From contig NC_018013.1 of NCBI RefSeq assembly GCF_000265385.1, positions 3,082,501-3,146,500 on the forward strand: DNA of 64,000 bases, read 5' to 3'. This document shows, piece by piece, positions 29,438 through 35,625 of the stretch. Each line of letters begins with the position of its first letter. Positions within the stretch are counted from its first letter, which is position 1. The notes under the pieces were generated by a model. That model ran no database searches, had not been told where the DNA came from, and saw only the letters and a list, made by a program, of their open reading frames with translations. A program made the translations under genes and the position numbers. This DNA is from Aequorivita sublithincola DSM 14238. Its GTDB lineage: Bacteria; Bacteroidota; Bacteroidia; Flavobacteriales; Flavobacteriaceae.

Positions 29438-29962
29438 CTACGCTTCCTCTTCCAAATGTTTTAATTTGTCCAAGCGTATATGGGCTGAAAATCGATCTAA
29501 CAATAATAGCAATTTTGGATTGATAAAAGTTTTACAAAAAGGCTTTTCAGGATTTTTTTGATAATAATCTTGAATTGATTCTCTAGAAGCTTTAAATGCT
29601 TCAAAAGGAAAAACTTGGGTTATCAATTTTTGGTCGAAATCCTTCTGAAACCCTTCTAAAATAAGAGTTACGACCTTAATTTGTGTTTCATAAAAAGTAT
29701 AAATGGCAGATCTATATTTAGTTCGCATACTATGATCTGAGGTACTTTTATGAGTATGCAAATGAATTTCTATCAAAGTCTTCGACGTTATGATTTCTGA
29801 ATCAAAATGAACAATTACTGCTTCTGAAAAAGATTCGTTTTCACCACTTGATGCCACATAACCCTGCTCCACTTCTACAACTCCCTTAAGTACTTGAAAA
29901 ACAGCCTCTGTACACCAATGGCAACCACCGCCCAAGGCTATTTTTTCATTTTGACTTATCAT
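29438..29962 (-). CDS. MsrA-like peptide-methionine (S)-S-oxide reductase, divergent paralogue
   Basis: A 174-residue protein of the MsrA fold, which reduces methionine-S-sulfoxide in proteins. The active-site motif is GGGCHWCTEAVF at about 12-23, with the nucleophilic Cys in place; classic MsrA reads GCFWG.E, so Phe and Gly are replaced by His and a second Cys. GYVASSGENESFSEAV matches GY.GG....Y..V but lacks some glycines. It starts inside the stop of the DUF427 gene (ATGA overlap). A canonical msrA lies two genes upstream, so this copy may have a different substrate. Confidence 0.82.
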   Translation of the reverse strand: MISQNEKIALGGGCHWCTEAVFQVLKGVVEVEQGYVASSGENESFSEAVIVHFDSEIITSKTLIEIHLHTHKSTSDHSMRTKYRSAIYTFYETQIKVVTLILEGFQKDFDQKLITQVFPFEAFKASRESIQDYYQKNPEKPFCKTFINPKLLLLLDRFSAHIRLDKLKHLEEEA

Positions 29963-30240
29963 TTTATCACCTCCACTCCTTTCCAGAAAGCTACATGATT
30001 TTTAATTCCTTTTGCTTGCGCAGAAATTTCTGGATAATACCAAGCGGCATCTTTATTTTGTTTTCCGTCAACTTCAACGGTATAATAGGATGCTTCACCT
30101 TTCCATGGGCAGGTTGAATGAGTATCAGTACTTTTAAAATATTCTTTCTTAATGCTATCGTGCGGAAAGTAATGGTTGTTTTCTATTACAACGGTTTTAT
30201 CGCTTTCGGCTATGATTTTATTGTTCCAAATCGCTTTCAT
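29959..30240 (-). CDS. DUF427 domain-containing protein
   Basis: A 93-residue DUF427 protein starting MKAIWNNKIIAESDKTVVIENN and containing the typical YFP, STCPWKGEASYY and AAWYYPEP-like (AAWYYPEIS) segments. DUF427 proteins are small beta-rich cytoplasmic proteins of unknown function. I chose the ATG at 30240 because upstream in-frame sequence lies within the msrA 3' end and does not match the family. It sits between two Msr genes and overlaps the next gene by 4 bp, which suggests a role in oxidative stress, but that is inference. Confidence 0.88.
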   Translation of the reverse strand: MKAIWNNKIIAESDKTVVIENNHYFPHDSIKKEYFKSTDTHSTCPWKGEASYYTVEVDGKQNKDAAWYYPEISAQAKGIKNHVAFWKGVEVIK

Positions 30241-30250
30241 AATTGAATTT

Positions 30251-30745
30251 TTAAATAAAACTTGTGTCAAATCGCTCAAAATGACAAGTATAACCATCTG
30301 GTTTTTTCACCAAATAATCCTGATGTTCTGGTTCTGCTTGCCAAAATTTTGAATAAGGCTCTAAAGTAGTCATAACTTCCCCATCCCATTTTTTGGAATC
30401 ATTTACAATTTTTATTACTTCTTTAGCTTCTGCTTTTTCTTCTTCACTTTGAAAAAATATGGCAGAACGATAGCTGGAACCAATGTCGTTTCCTTGTCTG
30501 TCCACTGTTGTTGGATTGTGAATTCTAAAAAAATAATCTAAAATCTGCTTAAAAGAAGTTTCATTTGGATCGTAAGTAATTTCAATTCCTTCGGCATGAC
30601 CTGGATGGCTTCCGTAAGTTGGGTTTTCATTACTACCTCCTATATAACCTACTTCAGTATCTTTAATTCCTGGGCGAGTTCTAAAAAGGTCTTCCATTCC
30701 CCAGAAACAACCTCCTGCTATATATGCTTTTTTATTATTATTCAT
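30251..30745 (-). CDS. msrA: Peptide-methionine (S)-S-oxide reductase MsrA
   Basis: A 164-residue canonical MsrA. The catalytic motif GGCFWGMEDLF is at about 11-21, followed by GYIGGSNENPTYGSHPGHAEGIEI with the conserved Tyr, Gly and His residues, DYFFRIHNPTT, and GSSYRSAIFF. It repairs oxidised methionine in proteins in the cytoplasm, using thioredoxin. It is followed by DUF427 and the divergent MsrA-like gene and preceded by a small unknown gene, all on the minus strand with gaps of about 10 bp. Confidence 0.96.
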   Translation of the reverse strand: MNNNKKAYIAGGCFWGMEDLFRTRPGIKDTEVGYIGGSNENPTYGSHPGHAEGIEITYDPNETSFKQILDYFFRIHNPTTVDRQGNDIGSSYRSAIFFQSEEEKAEAKEVIKIVNDSKKWDGEVMTTLEPYSKFWQAEPEHQDYLVKKPDGYTCHFERFDTSFI

Positions 30746-30757
30746 TTTTCATTTTGT

Positions 30758-31006
30758 TTAAATTAATTTGTAATTGTTTATAAAATCGATGACCTTACTC
30801 TCAGACATTTCGCAGGGTTTCAGGTTTTCTCTCATATTGGTAATATAATAATTTAGGCTTACAAAATCATTACCGCCCAATTCTTCAGCATATATTTTAA
30901 TGCTTCTACCGCTGTTGAAATCGGTTCGAGTAACGCCATACTTTTTATGGTTGTAAAATACTTCTGAATACCCAAGTCGTAAATTCTGAATTTTTGAAAG
31001 TATCAT
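30758..31006 (-). CDS. Conserved small protein of unknown function
   Basis: An 82-residue soluble protein that I do not recognise by name. It contains KYGVTRTDFNSGRSIKIYAEELGG and ends CEMSESKVIDFINNYKL; the pattern looks like a small alpha/beta domain. Its start codon overlaps the GNAT stop by one base (TAATG) and it ends 12 bp before msrA, so it is part of the same operon. Confidence 0.75.
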   Translation of the reverse strand: MILSKIQNLRLGYSEVFYNHKKYGVTRTDFNSGRSIKIYAEELGGNDFVSLNYYITNMRENLKPCEMSESKVIDFINNYKLI

Positions 31007-31275
31007 TAAGCAATAATTTTACTCCACTTTTCACTGCGTTTTGCAACTGCTTTTACATAGCTGCAAACTGCAACGGCATTATATCCTTCCTCGGTTAATT
31101 TCTCGAAGGTTTTTTCAACCAAATCTTTTCCGATTCCTTGTCCGCGCAGATTATATGGTACTTCTGAATGATTCAAATACATCGTATTATCTTTCAATGT
31201 ATAATCTACTTTTGCAATTTCACCATTTATATCTAACGTAAATCTATTATTTTCTTTGTCGTGTTTTATTTCCAA
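31006..31275 (-). CDS. Small GNAT-family N-acetyltransferase (YjdJ type)
   Basis: An 89-residue minimal GNAT domain of the N-acetyltransferase_14/YjdJ group. The acetyl-CoA signature NLRGQGIGKDLVEKTFE lies near 42-58, preceded by MYLNHSEVP and followed by VAVCSYVKAVAKRSEKW with the conserved CSY. Such short members lack much of the usual substrate-binding part and their targets are unknown. It heads the five-gene run ending at the second msrA-like gene. Confidence 0.9.
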   Translation of the reverse strand: MEIKHDKENNRFTLDINGEIAKVDYTLKDNTMYLNHSEVPYNLRGQGIGKDLVEKTFEKLTEEGYNAVAVCSYVKAVAKRSEKWSKIIA

Positions 31276-31390
31276 AATTTCAGGTATTAGTTTATTAATT
31301 CATTTTTGTATATGTTCTTTATAAGAATTGCATAACTTCTTTCTGTCAATGGCTATTGTTGGAATAGCGAACATGTTTTTGTTTTTAACT

Positions 31391-31447
31391 ACAAAGCTCA
31401 AAGAGGTTTTTCGCAATGTATACAAAGAAGATTCTTTGTGAGCTTTG
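31391..31447. repeat. Inverted repeat with nested palindrome in a 300-bp gap
   Basis: ACAAAGCTCA (31391-31400) pairs with TGAGCTTTGT (31438-31447). Between them ACAAAGAA and TTCTTTGT form an inner palindrome near 31420-31437. CTTTGTGG/CTTTGCG words repeat after it up to about 31472. No gene is seen from 31276 to 31577. Confidence 0.6.
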
Positions 31448-31577
31448 TGGCTTCTTTGCGCTCTTTGTGGTGAATATTAATTATAAAATTACTTTTAAAA
31501 CCTCAATTGCACTATCAGTATTCAAATAAAAATCACTGAAAACAAAACATGAAAAAAATAATTTATACTGTTGCTTT

Positions 31578-32402
31578 TTATTTGATATGTAAATCCAACT
31601 GTGGAAAGGAGATAACAATATCATTCTCTGTAAATTTTTTATAGACAATTATTCGAATATCGCTTTTCATTTTTTCAATTCTAAAACTATCTCGACTATA
31701 AAAGAGAAGTTTAAAATCCAGTGAGGAGGCGCCAAAACCTACTAGCCTTCCCTCTAAATGTTCCCCTTCATAAATATCAGGATGATCTATAGCACATTCT
31801 TCCAAAAGTCTAATTACTTTATCTACATCACTTCCATAAGCCACGCCAACAGTTATTGAAAATCTTGTTTTTTTAGATTGATGGCTCCAGTTAATTACCT
31901 TGTTTGTAGTTATTAATGAATTTGGAATTATTATTGAAATATCATTCCGGTCTAGCCCTTTTGAAGTTCGAACACCTATAGTCTGTATTTTTACAATTTC
32001 ATTGTCAATCTCTAAAACGTCACCAACTTTTATGGATCTTTCTGAAAGTAATATAATTCCTGAAACTACGTCGTTAAAGGTTTGCTGTAAACCCAAACCA
32101 ATACCAACCAACAAAGCAGCAGAACCGGCCAAAAGCAAAGTTAACTTTACTCCAAAAGCATCTAAAATTAAGGTAAAAGAAATTACCCAAAATATATAAC
32201 TTATAATTTGGTACACCGCATAAGTTGTTCCGTGATCCACCCTTTGAGAATTATATACCTTAAAAAGTGTTTTTCTAATTAACCACAATACTAACTTGGT
32301 AACAATAATAATCAGTAAAACTGTAATAAAATTTGAGACAAGTATTTTATGATCTCCCCACTGAAATACCACTAGATTTAATAATTCCTTAAACTTATCC
32401 AT
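31578..32402 (-). CDS. Mechanosensitive ion channel family protein (MscS type)
   Basis: A 274-residue small-conductance mechanosensitive channel that releases solutes on osmotic downshock. Three helices are visible (about 18-40, 62-84, 88-115). The pore helix region GSAALLVGIGLGLQQTFNDV is near 92-111, and the beta domain with IKVGDVLEIDNEIVKIQTIGVRTS is near 125-148. An N-terminal paddle and a C-terminal alpha/beta domain complete the usual MscS length. It stands just downstream of the aldehyde dehydrogenase in the same direction (32-bp gap). Confidence 0.93.
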   Translation of the reverse strand: MDKFKELLNLVVFQWGDHKILVSNFITVLLIIIVTKLVLWLIRKTLFKVYNSQRVDHGTTYAVYQIISYIFWVISFTLILDAFGVKLTLLLAGSAALLVGIGLGLQQTFNDVVSGIILLSERSIKVGDVLEIDNEIVKIQTIGVRTSKGLDRNDISIIIPNSLITTNKVINWSHQSKKTRFSITVGVAYGSDVDKVIRLLEECAIDHPDIYEGEHLEGRLVGFGASSLDFKLLFYSRDSFRIEKMKSDIRIIVYKKFTENDIVISFPQLDLHIK

Positions 32403-32434
32403 ACCTTATTTGCAATTTAAGTTACCAATTTCAA

Positions 32435-33790
32435 TTACTTCACGTAAACAGTCTTCCTATTCATAAACTCCATCATGCCGTCTTTAGAAAGTTCACGTCC
32501 GTAACCAGAGCGTTTTTCGCCACCAAAAGGAAGTCTTGGATCGCTTTTAACCAATTCGTTTATAAAGTAGGCGCCATCACTCACTTCGCCAGCATATTCC
32601 AATGCTTTTTCAATATTCGTGGTGCAGACTGTAACGCCCAGACCATATCTTGATTGTTCTGAAAGTTCAAAGGCTTCTTCAATAGTTTTTACCTTTATCA
32701 TTGCGGCCAATGGACCGAAGGTTTCCTCACTAAAAGCAGGCATTCCAGGTTTTACGTTTCCTAAAACGGTGGGTTCGTGGTAGGCTCCATTTTGTTTTCC
32801 TCCCAAAAGAAGTTCTGCTCCCATTTCAATAGATTTTCTTACTTGCTCCTGAAGTTGGTCTGCCAAATCCTTTCGTGCCAAAGGTCCAACCTGAACACCA
32901 TCTTCTAAAGGATTGCCAGATTTTAAATTCTTCACTGCAACGGTAAATTTTGAAACAAATTCCTCATAAATATTTTCCATCAAAATAAAGCGTTTTGCAG
33001 CGATACAACTTTGTCCACAATTAAGCATTCGGGCTTTGAGTGCTGTTGCCACGGCTTTATCAATATCGGCATCGTCCCAAACGATAAAGGCGTTGTTGCC
33101 ACCTAATTCGAGCAATGTTTTTTTGATGTATTTACCTGAAATCTGCGCTACTGCCGCTCCTGCCCTTTCACTACCAGTTAGCGTTATTGCTTTTGTAGCG
33201 TCGTGTGCTATAATAGTTTCAGTCTTGTCGTGATGCACTATTAAATTCTGAAAGACGCCTTCAGGAAAACCTGATTTTTTAAAAATAGCTTCAATTTGCT
33301 CAGCACATCCAAAAACATTTGGAGCGTGTTTCAAAATTGCAACATTACCAGCAATAAGCGTTGGGGCGGCAAATCGAAATACTTGCCAAAAAGGAAAGTT
33401 CCAAGGCATAATCGCAAGCACAGCACCTATTGGGTCGTGGCGCACAAAACTTTTTCGAGCATCGGTTTCAATGATTTCATCTGCTAAAAACTTTTCTGCA
33501 TTTTTGGCGTAATAATCACAAACCGTGGCGCATTTGTTCACTTCTGCACGCGATTCTGATAATGGTTTCCCCATTTCTAAGGAAATCATTTTTGCGTATT
33601 CTTCCACATTTTCCTTTAGAATTTCTCCTGCTTTGACCATCATCTCAGCTCGTTTTTGCAACGGAACTTTTCGCCAGGATTTGAAGGCTATCTCGGCATC
33701 ATCTAACTTTTTTGAAACGCCCTCATCCGTTTCGGCAGTGTAAGTTCCAACTATTGTACCGTTGTAAGGGTTTATACTTTTAAATTCCAT
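32435..33790 (-). CDS. NAD(P)-dependent aldehyde dehydrogenase, succinate-semialdehyde type
   Basis: A 451-residue aldehyde dehydrogenase of the succinate-semialdehyde dehydrogenase group, oxidising an aldehyde to an acid with NAD(P)+. Active-site residues are Asn131 (MPWNFPFWQ), Glu228 (LELGGNNAF) and Cys262 (NCGQSCIAAKRF). MEFKSINPYNG at the N-terminus fits the short Sad/YneI-like branch. Its neighbours upstream are an ATP-grasp ligase, a PLP decarboxylase, a nitrilase and an omega-aminotransferase, which suggests it performs the last step of an amine catabolic route. The true substrate may be another semialdehyde. Confidence 0.9.
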   Translation of the reverse strand: MEFKSINPYNGTIVGTYTAETDEGVSKKLDDAEIAFKSWRKVPLQKRAEMMVKAGEILKENVEEYAKMISLEMGKPLSESRAEVNKCATVCDYYAKNAEKFLADEIIETDARKSFVRHDPIGAVLAIMPWNFPFWQVFRFAAPTLIAGNVAILKHAPNVFGCAEQIEAIFKKSGFPEGVFQNLIVHHDKTETIIAHDATKAITLTGSERAGAAVAQISGKYIKKTLLELGGNNAFIVWDDADIDKAVATALKARMLNCGQSCIAAKRFILMENIYEEFVSKFTVAVKNLKSGNPLEDGVQVGPLARKDLADQLQEQVRKSIEMGAELLLGGKQNGAYHEPTVLGNVKPGMPAFSEETFGPLAAMIKVKTIEEAFELSEQSRYGLGVTVCTTNIEKALEYAGEVSDGAYFINELVKSDPRLPFGGEKRSGYGRELSKDGMMEFMNRKTVYVK

Positions 33791-33809
33791 TAAATAAGTC
33801 TTTATTTAC

Positions 33810-33872
33810 CCGGTGTGCATTTTGACAATAATCCCTCTAGATTTTGGGTAATATTGTCAAATTGCACACCGG
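33810..33872. repeat. Long 21-bp inverted repeat before the aldehyde dehydrogenase
   Basis: Arms of 21 bp (33810-33830 and 33852-33872) beginning CCGGTGTGCA and ending TGCACACCGG pair with one mismatch around a 21-bp centre. It lies about 20 bp upstream of the dehydrogenase start. It could be an operator, a leader hairpin or a tiny mobile inverted-repeat element. Confidence 0.7.
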
Positions 33873-33896
33873 AATTTATTTTTTAATTAAACAAAC

Positions 33897-33925
33897 CTCA
33901 AAGATTTTGAAACCTTTGAGGTTTG
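33897..33925 (-). terminator. Hairpin after the ATP-grasp gene
   Basis: AACCTCAAAG and CTTTGAGGTT pair around a short loop, with A and T flanks. It sits 60 bp after the ATP-grasp stop codon and before the dehydrogenase gene, so it may reduce read-through inside the cluster. Confidence 0.6.
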
Positions 33926-33927
33926 TA

Positions 33928-33990
33928 TTTGAACCATGAATATTAAATCTTGAACCTTGTCCCGAAACTTCGGGATTGAATCTTAAATTA
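33928..33990. repeat. Heptamer array containing a TCCCGAA palindrome
   Basis: Nine 7-bp units (TTTGAAC, CATGAAT, ATTAAAT, CTTGAAC, CTTGTCC, CGAAACT, TCGGGAT, TGAATCT, TAAATTA). The palindrome TCCCGAAACTTCGGGA (33960-33975) lies inside the phase. The array reaches the stop codon of the ATP-grasp gene. Confidence 0.6.
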
Positions 33991-35598
33991 CTTAGTAAGG
34001 TGTCCAATAATTTCTGGATACTCATTTTTATCTTCCAACACGGTTGAAGTATAATTATTTTGAATAGCCGTAATCCAAGTTTTCGCTCGTTGGGTGAGAT
34101 TAAAATTATCTGTCATCATCCTACCGCGGGTTACTAAAATACCCATATCTGCACCTTCATATAAATAATCACCAGCATTAGTAATGCGTAGAAAAAACGC
34201 TTCACTTTCGCTTTCCACAGCTCTACGGTGCGTATCCATACGGTTAAACCTAATGTGACCGTTGTCAAAAATTTGCCAGATACCAGACCTCGGGGCAGCT
34301 GTTACTTGTTCAATAGTTTTTTTAGTATGTTTTATAATTAACTGACTCCAACTATCGGTGTTTTCCTGCTTGGCCCAACGTCTGTTGATGGCTTTTACGT
34401 TCAATTTATAATCAACATCCATATATTCTAACATATGAAAAAGGTGGAGCGGCGCATCTGCAAGAGCAAATACAGCGTGATTTGTAATAGAGCTAGCACC
34501 TGAAATTCGAGGGTTTAATTCTCCGAGATAGATTTCACCATTGTCTTGGTCTATCAAAAAGTCTAATTCAAAATAGCCTTTATAGCCTTCCTTTCGCAAT
34601 TGGTCTCCAAAGAGACTAGTATATTCCCGAGCTTTTTTTCTAACAGAAGGTGGAAATGATTCTGGAAAAATTTCATTTCCACACCAACCCCCTTTGTATG
34701 GCGTTAGTTCTTTAAAACCAACTAACTCGGTCATCAGCGGTGCCACAATTGTTCCGTGACGCGTAACGCAAGCTTCAATTGCAGTACCACGGCAATTGAT
34801 GCGTTTCATAATTTTTACTTCTTTTTCAGCTTCAATTTCTTCTGAATGCTCTTTGTATTCTTCTTCGTTTGAAATAAAGAAAGTGGTATGTCCAGAATCA
34901 CCAAATGGTGTTTGGATCACTAAATCATTTCCTAACTTTTTTGATATTTTTTGAAGGTGTGCGTAATCCTTCACATTCGAAAGAACGTTAGGAACACAAG
35001 CCACACCAGCCTTTTCAGCAATACGGTTTGTATTTACCTTATTGTCCAAACCAATACGCATCTTGGCGGAAGGAAACATAACTTCCAATCCAAGTTTTTT
35101 TGCTAGTTTTTCCGTTTTTTCAGTAAACATTAGGAACATTACTTTCCCGGCGTTCTTTCCTTTCTTTCTTGATTTTATATATTCCTGAACTTCTGGATGT
35201 TGAAGAAGGTAGTTGTTAATGTCTTCAATACTTTCAAATTCATCATGCGGAATTTCTTCCTTAGGTGTAAAAGAATTTGGGTGAAGCCCATCAAAACACT
35301 CTATATAGTTAATAAATTTGAATCCCTTAATCCACTCATCCGCTCCCAAAAGATTGAAATTAGTGGCGCTGATAAAATATATCGGTGTTTCGTTTTTATA
35401 AAAGAAACGTCTAATATCTGGAATTCCATTGAGCACAGGAACGGGTTTTTCAGCCTTTTTTGCAATAGTTACCTTGTCCTTGCTTTTAGCAGAAACTTTC
35501 GCTTTCGTCCCGATAGCTTTCGGGATTGGTTTCGATTTAGCTTTTTCTTTATCTTTCGATTTAGTTTTAGCTTTGGTAGTCGGCTTATCTGTACTCAT
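33988..35598 (-). CDS. ATP-grasp ligase (carboxylate-amine ligase type)
   Basis: A 536-residue protein. Residues 1-50 are a Lys/Ala/Ser-rich low-complexity tail. The rest is an ATP-grasp enzyme: a pre-ATP-grasp domain, the ATP-binding part with LVIQTPFGDSGHTTFFI near 228-244, and the Mg-binding end GYFELDFLID...GEIYLGELNPRISG near 340-368. ATP-grasp enzymes activate a carboxylate as acyl phosphate and join it to an amine or other nucleophile. It is 27 bp after the PLP decarboxylase, so it may ligate an acid to the amine made there. A palindromic element (35508-35525) lies in frame in the tail. It could be labelled biotin carboxylase-like, but no biotin domains are seen. Confidence 0.85.
   Translation of the reverse strand: MSTDKPTTKAKTKSKDKEKAKSKPIPKAIGTKAKVSAKSKDKVTIAKKAEKPVPVLNGIPDIRRFFYKNETPIYFISATNFNLLGADEWIKGFKFINYIECFDGLHPNSFTPKEEIPHDEFESIEDINNYLLQHPEVQEYIKSRKKGKNAGKVMFLMFTEKTEKLAKKLGLEVMFPSAKMRIGLDNKVNTNRIAEKAGVACVPNVLSNVKDYAHLQKISKKLGNDLVIQTPFGDSGHTTFFISNEEEYKEHSEEIEAEKEVKIMKRINCRGTAIEACVTRHGTIVAPLMTELVGFKELTPYKGGWCGNEIFPESFPPSVRKKAREYTSLFGDQLRKEGYKGYFELDFLIDQDNGEIYLGELNPRISGASSITNHAVFALADAPLHLFHMLEYMDVDYKLNVKAINRRWAKQENTDSWSQLIIKHTKKTIEQVTAAPRSGIWQIFDNGHIRFNRMDTHRRAVESESEAFFLRITNAGDYLYEGADMGILVTRGRMMTDNFNLTQRAKTWITAIQNNYTSTVLEDKNEYPEIIGHLTK
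35508..35525. repeat. Palindromic element inside coding sequence
   Basis: TCCCGATAGCTTTCGGGA is one base from the intergenic palindrome TCCCGATAGCTATCGGGA. Here it is part of the codons for PKAIGTK in the low-complexity tail of the ATP-grasp protein. Confidence 0.7.
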
Positions 35599-35625
35599 AA
35601 TTGTTTTGTTTTAATATTAATTCTA

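Noticed and set aside
29438..29962. MsrA-like gene as a pseudogene
   Set aside because: Although divergent, the frame is intact, the catalytic Cys is kept and it is translationally coupled to DUF427.
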